Source: an uncultured Granulosicoccus sp. (GTDB lineage Bacteria > Pseudomonadota > Gammaproteobacteria > Granulosicoccales > Granulosicoccaceae). Taken from it: a stretch of 64,000 nt of DNA. A model generated the notes under the pieces. The model was not told the DNA's origin. It ran no database searches and saw only the letters and a list, made by a program, of their open reading frames with translations. Position 1 is the first letter of the stretch, and each line of letters opens with the position of its first letter. The stretch is taken from assembly GCA_947492525.1 (NCBI GenBank), contig CANLNQ010000024.1:1-64000 (forward strand). The letters are read 5' to 3'. The translations under genes and the position numbers were made by a program. Shown piece after piece: positions 26,630 to 34,382 of the stretch.

Positions 26630-27403
26630 TCATGTCCAGTTGGCTGGGCGTTTTTGCAGGAAGGCGGCCAGCCCTTCCTGCGCCTCTTCGCCGGTGCGGA
26701 TGCCGGCGAGCCGTTCGCTGAGTTCCTGGCGAAGGGCGTCATCGACGTGCTTGCCGGTGACATCGGCGATCAGTTGCTTGGTCGCACCCTGGGCTCCGGG
26801 TGCACCGCTGAGCAGAGCCTGGATCTTCTCGTCCACCCGGCGGTCCATGTTGTCCGTCGAGCAGACGTCATGCACCAGCCGCAGGCGGTAGGCCTCGACC
26901 GCATCGATGCGCTCGCCCGTCAGGAAGTAGCGACGCGCCACCCGAGGACCGATGGCCTGGATGGCATAGGGGCTGATGGTGGCGGGCAGAATGCCGAGGC
27001 GCACTTCCGAGAAACCGAACTGGGCGGTCTCGTCGGCGACGACGATATCGCAGCAACAGACCAGACCGGTTCCTCCGCCGAGCGCCGCGCCATGCACCCG
27101 GGCAATCGTGGGGCGGGGAAAGGTGTTGAGCGTTTCCAGCATGTTGGACAAGGCACGCGCATCATCGGTGTTCTGCTCGTTGCTCAGCTTGGCCGATGCT
27201 TTCATCCAGTTGATGTCCGCTCCGGCGCAGAAATTCTTGCCGGCACCGTTGATCACCAGGATTCGGGTATTGCTGTTCAGATGCTCGAGCGTGGCGGTGA
27301 ATTCATCAATGAAAGCCCGGTCGATCGCATTGTGCTGCTCGGGACGGTTCAGCGTGACGGTGGTCACGCCGCGATCGTCTGTCTCGGTTTTCAGGTAGGC
27401 CAT
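26630..27403 (-). CDS. liuC: Enoyl-CoA hydratase family protein, LiuC-like
   Basis: The 257-residue crotonase-fold protein is probably methylglutaconyl-CoA hydratase of leucine degradation. The oxyanion-hole segments are NFCAGADINWM (57-67) and HGAALGGGTGLV (104-115). The acidic residue in SEVRLGILPATISPYAI (Glu 133) is conserved. The first glutamate of classical hydratases is replaced by Gly 113, as I recall for LiuC proteins. The tail (RTGEEAQEGLAAFLQKRPANW) is also LiuC-like. It is the last gene of the regulated cluster that begins with the MerR gene, although the other leucine enzymes (liuA, B, D, E) are not in the window. Confidence 0.78.
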   Translation of the reverse strand: MAYLKTETDDRGVTTVTLNRPEQHNAIDRAFIDEFTATLEHLNSNTRILVINGAGKNFCAGADINWMKASAKLSNEQNTDDARALSNMLETLNTFPRPTIARVHGAALGGGTGLVCCCDIVVADETAQFGFSEVRLGILPATISPYAIQAIGPRVARRYFLTGERIDAVEAYRLRLVHDVCSTDNMDRRVDEKIQALLSGAPGAQGATKQLIADVTGKHVDDALRQELSERLAGIRTGEEAQEGLAAFLQKRPANWT

Positions 27404-27472
27404 GAGTTGACTGCTGTGTGTGTTTCAGATGAGTGTGAGAATAACGGAGCCGGCAGCGATTGAGGAGAATGC

Positions 27473-28087
27473 TTACCAGCCACCGGCCTTGATCCAGCGC
27501 TCCATCTGTTCCAGTCTGTCGTGCCCCCAGAAGGGCTCGTCGCCGACAATCATCATGGGGGAGCCGAAGACGCCGCGAGCTATGGCCTGCTCCACCTCTT
27601 CACGCAGGGCCGCCTTGATCGGCTGTGAGGGCAGGGCTTGCATCATCGCCCCGGAATCCAGGTCCAGTGAGTCCGCAATGCTCGTGATCACGTCAGTGTC
27701 GGTGATGTCCAGACCCTGGGTGAAGTAGGCACGATACAAGGCGTGTATCAGGCTTCCAGTGCGTGCCTGCAGCCGGGCATCTTCATGATCACGCAGCCAC
27801 AGCACGGCGCGGCAGGCAGCCACGGCGCCAATCGGAAACTGTTCCGGGTGCTGGTAGGCCACCTGGTGCTCGCGGGCGGAGCGGGCAAAGTCGCGTACCG
27901 AATAGTCACCCTTGAGCGGCGCTTCGGTGAGCGGTGCCTGACCGGTCACCCGAAAGATGGCACCCAGCAGGATGGGGTGCCAGACAATATCGTGCTTGCA
28001 TCGTTCGGCGATGGCTTCGATCCGTTCGCTGGCCAGATAGCCATAGGGCGAGGAGAAATCAAAATAGAAATCGATTGTGCTGCTCAT
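27473..28087 (-). CDS. 2-Hydroxychromene-2-carboxylate isomerase / DsbA-fold protein
   Basis: The 204-residue thioredoxin-fold protein belongs to the kappa glutathione-transferase/HCCA isomerase family. The N-terminus FYFDFSSPYGYLASERIEAI carries the serine at the position of the redox cysteine, and the substrate-binding region WHPILLGAIFRVTG follows. The C-terminus has RGVFGSPMMIVGDEPFWGHDR, typical for the family. In naphthalene degraders the enzyme is a glutathione-dependent isomerase. Here it sits among acyl-CoA enzymes, 42 bases after the acyl-CoA dehydrogenase gene, and its real substrate is unknown. Confidence 0.85.
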   Translation of the reverse strand: MSSTIDFYFDFSSPYGYLASERIEAIAERCKHDIVWHPILLGAIFRVTGQAPLTEAPLKGDYSVRDFARSAREHQVAYQHPEQFPIGAVAACRAVLWLRDHEDARLQARTGSLIHALYRAYFTQGLDITDTDVITSIADSLDLDSGAMMQALPSQPIKAALREEVEQAIARGVFGSPMMIVGDEPFWGHDRLEQMERWIKAGGW

Positions 28088-28129
28088 GTGTCTCCGGCGC
28101 TTTGCGTTCCGAGGATCACCACCACTGAT

Positions 28130-29266
28130 TCAGCCCTGTGCGGCCAGCGCTCGGCTGATCACCAGGCGCTGAATTTCGGAGGTTCCCTCATACAACTGAC
28201 AGACTCGCACATCACGGGCTATCCGTTCAACAGCATAGTCGCGTAAATAGCCATAACCGCCGTGAATCTGGATGGCCTCCGAACAGACCTTCTCGGCCAT
28301 TTCGCTGGCGAACAGCTTGGCCATCGAGGCTTCCACCAGACAGGGTTCGCCCGCGTCACGCAAATCGGCTGCACGCAGTACCAGCAGGCGGGCCGCATCG
28401 ATCTGGGTGGCCATGTCAGCCAGTTTGAAGGCGATGCTCTGGTGCTCGATGATCGGCTTGCCGAAACTCTGCCGCTCCCGGGCAAATGCCAGTGAGAGTT
28501 CATAGGCGCTTCTGGCCATGCCTACCGATTGCGCCGCGATACCGATGCGCCCACCCTCCAGATTGGCCAGGGCAATGCGGTAGCCATCACCTTCTTCACC
28601 CAGCCGGTCCGCAACCGGTACTCGGCAGTCATCGAGCTGAATCTGGCAGGTGTCCGAGGCCCGCTGCCCGAGCTTGTCCTCCACACGATTCACCACATAA
28701 CCGGGATTGTCGGTTTTCACGATAAAGCTGCTGATGCCCTGTTTGCCCTCGCCGGTGCGGGCAAACACGATGGCAATATCGGCCTGCTTGCCCGAGGTAA
28801 TGAACTGCTTGGTGCCATTGAGCCGATAGCTGTCGCCGTCACGAACCGCCGTGCAGCGCAGCGCAGCCGCATCGGAACCTGCATCGGGCTCGGTAAGGCA
28901 GAAGGCGGCGAGCAGTCGGCCTTCGGCCATGGCCGGCAGATACTGTGCCTTCTGTTCGTCCGTCCCGAATTTCAGGATGGGCATGCAGCCGACCGAATTG
29001 TGCACACTCATGATGGTCGAGCAGGCGCCTTCGCCGGCAGCAATCTCTTCCAGGGCCAGGGCATAGGCGACGTTGTCGGCCGCCGCGCCGCCGAATTCTT
29101 CCGGAACCAGCATGCCCAGAAAACCCAACTGCCCCATTTCCCGAATGGCGTCGGCGGGAAAGCGGGAATCGCGGTCGTTGTCTGCCGCGTTGGGCAGGAG
29201 TACCTCGCGTGCAAAGTGGCGCGCGGTGTCGCGGATCAACTGCTGCTCTTCGGTGAGTTTCATCAT
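28130..29266 (-). CDS. Acyl-CoA dehydrogenase (branched/short-chain type)
   Basis: The 378-residue FAD-dependent dehydrogenase introduces the alpha-beta double bond into an acyl-CoA and passes electrons to electron-transfer flavoprotein. The family signatures are [17 protein letters not shown] (about 125-141) and [20 protein letters not shown] near the end, where the glutamate of YEGTSE is the likely catalytic base. [19 protein letters not shown] resembles 2-methylbutyryl- and isobutyryl-CoA dehydrogenases. It overlaps the thiolase gene by four bases. With the thiolase and IcmF it suggests valine/isoleucine-type branched acyl-CoA use. Confidence 0.92.
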   Translation of the reverse strand: MMKLTEEQQLIRDTARHFAREVLLPNAADNDRDSRFPADAIREMGQLGFLGMLVPEEFGGAAADNVAYALALEEIAAGEGACSTIMSVHNSVGCMPILKFGTDEQKAQYLPAMAEGRLLAAFCLTEPDAGSDAAALRCTAVRDGDSYRLNGTKQFITSGKQADIAIVFARTGEGKQGISSFIVKTDNPGYVVNRVEDKLGQRASDTCQIQLDDCRVPVADRLGEEGDGYRIALANLEGGRIGIAAQSVGMARSAYELSLAFARERQSFGKPIIEHQSIAFKLADMATQIDAARLLVLRAADLRDAGEPCLVEASMAKLFASEMAEKVCSEAIQIHGGYGYLRDYAVERIARDVRVCQLYEGTSEIQRLVISRALAAQG

Positions 29267-30459
29267 GACAGCCTTTCGATGGCGACGGCCGTGGCTTCAC
29301 CGCCACCTATGCACAGGGATGCCATGCCGACCGACTGTGAATGATGCTCCAGCGCATTCAACAGGGTCACCAGGATGCGAGCGCCCGAGGCTCCAATGGG
29401 GTGACCCAGCGCGCAGGCACCCCCGTGGACGTTGACCTTGTCATGTGGCAGCGACATCTCCTGCATGGCAGCCATGGTGACCACGGCAAAGGCTTCGTTG
29501 ATCTCGTACAGATCGATGTCATCCGTTTTCATGGCCAGCCTGTCCAGTAGTTTCTGCATGGCGTAGACCGGTGCCGTCGTGAACCAGGCCGGTGCCTGTG
29601 CATGGGTGGCGTGACCCAGAATGCGGGCCCTGGGGCTCAGGCCGCGGCGCTCCGCTTCGGACTGGCGCATCAGCACCAGCGCTGCCGCGCCATCGGAAAT
29701 GGAGCTGGAATTGGCGGCGGTGACGGTGCCATCCTTGCTGAAGGCCGGGCGCAGGGACGGGATGCGTTCCAGGTTGGCCTTGGGGGGCTGTTCATCGTCG
29801 CTGATCACCTCTTCACCCTTGCGGGTCTTCAGTGTCACCGCTTCGATCTCCCTGGCAAACACACCGTTTTGCATGGCGTTCTGAGCGCGCTTGAGCGAGC
29901 TGATGGCGAATTCATCCTGAGCATCCCGGGTGAACTGATAGTGGGTGGCTGTGGCCTCGGCGAAGCAGCCCATCAGCTTGCCCGGCTCATACGCATCTTC
30001 AAGGCCGTCCAGAAACATGTGATCCTTGACTTCACCATGGCCCATGCGGAATCCGCTGCGGGCCTTGGGCATGAGGTAGGGCGCATTGCTCATGCTCTCC
30101 AGACCGCCGGCGACCATGACATCATTGCCACCGGCAAGCAGCAGGTCGTGGGCAAACATCAGCGCCTTCATGCCCGAACCACACATCTTGTTGATGGTGG
30201 TGCAGCCTGCACTCTCCGGAATGCCTGCACCCAGGGAGGCCTGGCGTGCCGGTGCCTGGCCGAGGCCTGCGGGCAGCACGCAACCCATGATCACTTCATC
30301 CACATCCTCGCCGGAGACGCCGGCGCGCTGCAGTGCGGCACGGATGGCCACGGCGCCCAGTTGCGGTGAGGTGGCCGGGGCGAGCGTGCCCTGGAAACCG
30401 CCCATGGGTGTACGGGCAGCGTCGACGATGACAATCGGATCGGTAGATGGCGTGTTCAT
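29263..30459 (-). CDS. Acetyl-CoA C-acyltransferase (thiolase)
   Basis: The 398-residue thiolase cleaves 3-ketoacyl-CoA to acetyl-CoA and a shortened acyl-CoA. The nucleophile is Cys 93 in [14 protein letters not shown]. The C-terminal active-site elements are [20 protein letters not shown], with the catalytic His, and [16 protein letters not shown], with the second Cys. Length and spacing are those of degradative or acetoacetyl-CoA thiolases; the sequence does not settle which. It is the first enzyme gene after the MerR regulator gene (19-bp gap) and overlaps the acyl-CoA dehydrogenase gene by ATGA. Confidence 0.93.
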   Translation of the reverse strand: MNTPSTDPIVIVDAARTPMGGFQGTLAPATSPQLGAVAIRAALQRAGVSGEDVDEVIMGCVLPAGLGQAPARQASLGAGIPESAGCTTINKMCGSGMKALMFAHDLLLAGGNDVMVAGGLESMSNAPYLMPKARSGFRMGHGEVKDHMFLDGLEDAYEPGKLMGCFAEATATHYQFTRDAQDEFAISSLKRAQNAMQNGVFAREIEAVTLKTRKGEEVISDDEQPPKANLERIPSLRPAFSKDGTVTAANSSSISDGAAALVLMRQSEAERRGLSPRARILGHATHAQAPAWFTTAPVYAMQKLLDRLAMKTDDIDLYEINEAFAVVTMAAMQEMSLPHDKVNVHGGACALGHPIGASGARILVTLLNALEHHSQSVGMASLCIGGGEATAVAIERLS

Positions 30460-30478
30460 GATAGGGCTGTCCCTGGGT

Positions 30479-30874
30479 TCAGTTCTGTTGTAGCTGACGA
30501 TGGCAGCGTTCTTCGATTTCCTCGAGCTCGCGCAGCGCCAGTTCGATGTCTTCGCGCTGCTGTTGCAACACGGAGCGGCTGTGCGAGAGCTTCCGCAGCA
30601 TCACTTCCAGCTGCTTGCGCTCGCCATCCGGTGTGTCGTACAGCTCGATCATCTCGCGTATGTCGTCCAGTGGCCAGCCGAGGCGCTTGCCGCGCAAGAC
30701 CAGCTTCAGGCGAGTCCTGTCTGCCCGTGAATAGATACGTTGCTGGCCGCGGCGGGCCGGGCGCAGCAATCCCTTGTCTTCATAGAAACGGATGGTCCGT
30801 GTCGTGATGTCCATTTCCTGAGCCAGCTCGGCAATGGAGAACATGGGATCGAGGTCATCGGGAGAGGTGTTCAT
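30479..30874 (-). CDS. liuR: MerR-family regulator, LiuR-like
   Basis: The 131-residue MerR-type activator or repressor has the winged HTH MFSIAELAQEMDITTRTIR (11-29) with FYEDKGLLRPARRG. A long C-terminal coiled coil (LEVMLRKLSHSRSVLQQQ, then EDIELALRELEEIEE) has no cysteine metal site, which fits regulators of the LiuR type that control branched-chain amino-acid catabolism in gammaproteobacteria. A perfect 16-bp palindrome lies 22 bases upstream of its start. It heads the thiolase-dehydrogenase-isomerase-LiuC series and is divergent from icmF. Confidence 0.85.
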   Translation of the reverse strand: MNTSPDDLDPMFSIAELAQEMDITTRTIRFYEDKGLLRPARRGQQRIYSRADRTRLKLVLRGKRLGWPLDDIREMIELYDTPDGERKQLEVMLRKLSHSRSVLQQQREDIELALRELEEIEERCHRQLQQN

Positions 30875-30895
30875 GCCGTGAAGAATAAGTTAACG

Positions 30896-30911
30896 TTGAC
30901 GTTAACGTCAA
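30896..30911. promoter_or_regulatory. Candidate LiuR operator, 16-bp perfect palindrome
   Basis: TTGACGTTAACGTCAA is identical to its reverse complement and lies in the 76-bp region between the divergent liuR-like gene and icmF. An extra half-site (GTTAACG) directly to its left extends the symmetry. This resembles the ACGT-rich palindromes described for LiuR. One site here could control both directions. Confidence 0.75.
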
Positions 30912-30950
30912 GAGACGGCATGCTGAAGAACGAGCTGAAGGAGTATCGAC

Positions 30951-33900
30951 ATGTCCCACGTTGCGTTGTCCATTGTCCCTGAGAACCCGGTACCGCCGCT
31001 GCGCTTCATCACGGCTGCCAGCCTGTTCGATGGTCACGATGCGTCCATCAATATCATGCGGCGCATGCTGCAGGCCTCCGGTGTGGAGGTGGTGCATCTG
31101 GGCCACAACCGCTCCGTGGCAGAGATCGTGACCGCCGCGATTCAGGAGGATGCACAGGGCATTGCCATCAGTTCCTATCAGGGCGGCCACGTCGAATACT
31201 TCAAATACATGATCGACAGTCTGCGGGAGCGTGGGGCGGCGCATATCCAGGTGTTCGGCGGCGGTGGTGGCGTCATCGTTCCCGAGGAAATCAGCGAGTT
31301 GCATGACTACGGCGTTGCTCACATCTACTCACCGCAGGACGGGCAGAAAATGGGCCTGCAGGGCATGATCGAACACATGATCGAGACCACCCGGCGTCTG
31401 TCCGAGGACCGGGGGGGAGCACCGTGCACAGCGCTCGACACCGTGTTGAACCGCCAGACAGAAGGCTTCGGTCAGGCCCTGCATGCGCCGCTGGCGACGC
31501 TGCTCAGTGCGCTGGAGAATGAGGCGCTGTCGAAGGCAGAGCTGGAATCCGTACGCACTCGCGCAGCCGCCTTGCCACGCAGAGCCCCGGTACTGGGGAT
31601 CACCGGTACCGGGGGCTCGGGAAAATCCTCGCTGACCGACGAACTGGTGCGGCGCCTGCGTCTGGATCAGCGCGATACGGTGTCCGTTGCGGTGCTGGCC
31701 ATTGATCCGACACGTCGCAAGACGGGTGGTGCGCTGCTCGGTGATCGCATACGCATGAATTCCATCGAACACGAGGGGCTGTTCATGCGTTCCCTGGCCA
31801 CGCGTACTGCGGCTGCCGAGGTGCCCGGTGCCCTGGACGACATGGTAGCGGCCTGCCGACTGGCGGGCGTGGATCTGGTTATCGTGGAAACCCCCGGTAT
31901 CGGTCAGGGAGATGCCGGTATCGTGGGTATCAGTGATGTCTCGCTGTATGTCATGACGCCGGAGTTCGGCGCGGCCAGTCAGCTGGAGAAGATCGACATG
32001 CTCGACTTCGCCGACATCGTGGCGATCAACAAACTGGAGCGCAAGGGCGGCGATGATGCGCTGCGGGATGTCAGAAAGCAGGTACAGCGCAACCGCCTGT
32101 CCTTCGATAAAAGCCCGGACGACATGCCGGTGTTCGGCACCATCGCCGCACGCTTCAATGACGATGGCGTGACTGCCTTGTATCAGGCCCTGGCCGAGCA
32201 GCTGCGTGAGCAGGGGCTGAGCATGGGTGAAGGGGCGCTGCCTCGAGTCGCGGTGCGTGCCAGTACCCGTCAGTCCGCGATCATTCCCTCATCGGCACAA
32301 CGCTATCTGTCGGACATCGCAGCCTGTCTGCGTGGCTATCATGCGCAGACAGAATCTCAGGCCAGGCTGGTGCGCGAGATACAGCAATTGAATGCCACCG
32401 TGACGATGCTGGGCGAGAACAAGCAGCCTGCCCTGCAGGCACTGATCGATGCACGTCAGGGGCAGCTGGATGCCGGCACTCGCCAGTTGCTGCGAGACTG
32501 GCCAGCCATCGCGCAAGCCTATTCATCCGACGAGCTGGTTTCACAGGTACGAGATCAGGAAGTGCGCACCCCTACCTTCGTCAGCAGCCTGTCCGGAACT
32601 CGCGTGTCCCGGGTTGCATTACCGCGTTATTCCGATCAGGGAGACCTGCTTGCCTGGTTGCGGCGAGACAATCTGCCCGGTCATTTTCCGTTTACCGCCG
32701 GCGTCTTTCCCTTCAAGCGCAGTGGCGAGGATCCGACACGCATGTTTGCCGGCGAGGGCGGACCGCTGCGTACCAATCGACGCTTCAAGGCATTGTCCGA
32801 GCACGCGCCTGCAAAGCGCCTGTCCACGGCCTTCGATTCGGTGACCTTGTATGGCCATGACCCGGCCAGGCGTCCGGACATCTACGGCAAGGTGGGCAAT
32901 GCGGGGGTGTCCGTTGCCACCGTGGAGGACATGCAGGTACTGTATGACGGCTTCGATCTGTGCGATCCGGCTACGTCCGTTTCCATGACCATCAATGGTC
33001 CGGCGCCCACCATTCTGGCATTCTACTTCGTGACAGCCGTGCGTCAGCAACTGGCCCGTTTCGAAGAGGAGAAGGGTCGCCCGGCGGATGAGAGTGAGCA
33101 GCAGAATATTCGGCGCTCGACCTACAAGCGGGTTCGTGGCACGGTGCAGGCAGACATTCTGAAAGAGGATCAGGGACAGAATACCTGTATCTTCTCCACC
33201 GAATTCAGTCTGAAGATGATGGCTGATATACAAGCCTGGTTCATCGAGAATGAGGTGCGCAACTTCTATTCGGTTTCCATCTCGGGCTATCACATTGCCG
33301 AGGCCGGCGCCAATCCGATCACGCAGTTGGCGCTGACCCTGTCAAACGGATTCACTTATGTCGAGAGCTATCTGGCCAGAGGCATGGCCATTGACGATTT
33401 CGCGCCCAATCTGTCCTTCTTCTTCAGCAACGGCATGGATCCCGAATACACCGTCATGGGCCGCGTGGCACGGCGTATCTGGGCGGTTGCCATGCTCGAG
33501 CGCTACGGGGCCAACGAACGCAGCCAGAAGCTGAAATATCATATCCAGACATCCGGACGTTCATTGCACGCCCAGGAGATGGCCTTCAATGATATCCGTA
33601 CCACGCTGCAGGCCTTGATCGCGATCTACGACAATTGCAATTCCCTGCACACCAACGCCTATGACGAGGCCATCACCACACCGACCGATGAGTCGGTACG
33701 TCGTGCCATGGCCATACAGCTCGTCATCAATCGGGAGTGGGGACTGGCTTGTAATGAAAATCCGAACCAGGGAAGCTTCATCATCGATGAGCTGACCGAT
33801 CTGGTGGAAGAGGCCGTGCTGCTCGAATTCGACCGTCTGTCGGATCGCGGTGGCGTGCTGGGCGCCATGGAAACCGGGTATCAGCGTGGCAGGATTCAGG

Positions 33901-34232
33901 ATGAGTCCATGCTCTACGAACATCGAAAACACGATGGCTCCCTGCCTATTGTGGGTGTCAATACCTTTGTCAACCCGGAAGAGGAAGCACCGCAGAAGGT
34001 GGAATTGGCGCGTTCGTCCGATGCAGAAAAGGATGAACAGATTGCACGCCTGCAGGCCTTTCACGCAGCGCATCAAGACCGCTCCGATGCTGCACTGCAG
34101 CGCGTGCGTGATACTGCGATAGCAGGCGAGAATGTGTTCGCTGCCTTGATGGATGCGGTCGAGGTCTGTTCCCTGGGGCAATTGACCGAGGTGCTTTTCG
34201 AAGTCGGGGGTCAGTATCGGCGTAACTTGTAA
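30951..34232 (+). CDS. icmF: Fused isobutyryl-CoA mutase (B12-binding, G-protein chaperone and mutase domains)
   Basis: The 1093-residue protein joins three parts. The N-terminal B12-binding domain (about 17-150) has DGHDASINIMRR with the cobalt-coordinating His 29, and FGGGGGVIVPEEI. A MeaB-type GTPase chaperone has its P-loop in GITGTGGSGKSSL (about 216-228), then VETPGIGQGDAGI and NKLERKGGDD. The TIM-barrel mutase substrate domain follows (FPFTAGVFPFKRSGEDPTRM, then FAGEG, about 575-1093). This order is that of IcmF, which converts isobutyryl-CoA and n-butyryl-CoA using adenosylcobalamin. Relatives also accept isovaleryl- or pivalyl-CoA, so the exact substrate is open. It starts 40 bases after the palindrome and is likely regulated by it. 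Confidence 0.93.
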   Translation: MSHVALSIVPENPVPPLRFITAASLFDGHDASINIMRRMLQASGVEVVHLGHNRSVAEIVTAAIQEDAQGIAISSYQGGHVEYFKYMIDSLRERGAAHIQVFGGGGGVIVPEEISELHDYGVAHIYSPQDGQKMGLQGMIEHMIETTRRLSEDRGGAPCTALDTVLNRQTEGFGQALHAPLATLLSALENEALSKAELESVRTRAAALPRRAPVLGITGTGGSGKSSLTDELVRRLRLDQRDTVSVAVLAIDPTRRKTGGALLGDRIRMNSIEHEGLFMRSLATRTAAAEVPGALDDMVAACRLAGVDLVIVETPGIGQGDAGIVGISDVSLYVMTPEFGAASQLEKIDMLDFADIVAINKLERKGGDDALRDVRKQVQRNRLSFDKSPDDMPVFGTIAARFNDDGVTALYQALAEQLREQGLSMGEGALPRVAVRASTRQSAIIPSSAQRYLSDIAACLRGYHAQTESQARLVREIQQLNATVTMLGENKQPALQALIDARQGQLDAGTRQLLRDWPAIAQAYSSDELVSQVRDQEVRTPTFVSSLSGTRVSRVALPRYSDQGDLLAWLRRDNLPGHFPFTAGVFPFKRSGEDPTRMFAGEGGPLRTNRRFKALSEHAPAKRLSTAFDSVTLYGHDPARRPDIYGKVGNAGVSVATVEDMQVLYDGFDLCDPATSVSMTINGPAPTILAFYFVTAVRQQLARFEEEKGRPADESEQQNIRRSTYKRVRGTVQADILKEDQGQNTCIFSTEFSLKMMADIQAWFIENEVRNFYSVSISGYHIAEAGANPITQLALTLSNGFTYVESYLARGMAIDDFAPNLSFFFSNGMDPEYTVMGRVARRIWAVAMLERYGANERSQKLKYHIQTSGRSLHAQEMAFNDIRTTLQALIAIYDNCNSLHTNAYDEAITTPTDESVRRAMAIQLVINREWGLACNENPNQGSFIIDELTDLVEEAVLLEFDRLSDRGGVLGAMETGYQRGRIQDESMLYEHRKHDGSLPIVGVNTFVNPEEEAPQKVELARSSDAEKDEQIARLQAFHAAHQDRSDAALQRVRDTAIAGENVFAALMDAVEVCSLGQLTEVLFEVGGQYRRNL

Positions 34233-34282
34233 ACTATTGTTGTCTGTACCGAGAAAACTGCGTAAAACTCCCGTCTGATTAA

Positions 34283-34311
34283 CAATTGCAAATGGACAAT
34301 TAAACTATAAT
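34283..34311 (+). promoter_or_regulatory. Possible sigma-70 promoter
   Basis: TATAAT at 34306-34311 is a perfect -10 in an AT-rich patch between icmF and the PAS-GGDEF-EAL gene. CAATTG at 34283-34288 is 17 bases upstream but a poor -35 match. It would transcribe the 34383 gene. Confidence 0.4.
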
Positions 34312-34382
34312 CAATTAACGTCGGCATGCCACAGAAGGTGCCTTGATCCCGTGTGTCCCACTTGTCCAGGTGTTGAACTATC

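Noticed and set aside
26606-27463. Long + strand frame of 285 codons opposite the LiuC-like gene
   Set aside because: It is antisense to a well-supported crotonase-family gene and extends beyond it without a recognised motif.
31410-31425. Run of seven G bases inside icmF as a phase-variation site
   Set aside because: It lies in a long conserved metabolic gene in GC-rich DNA, where such runs occur by chance; nothing suggests switching.
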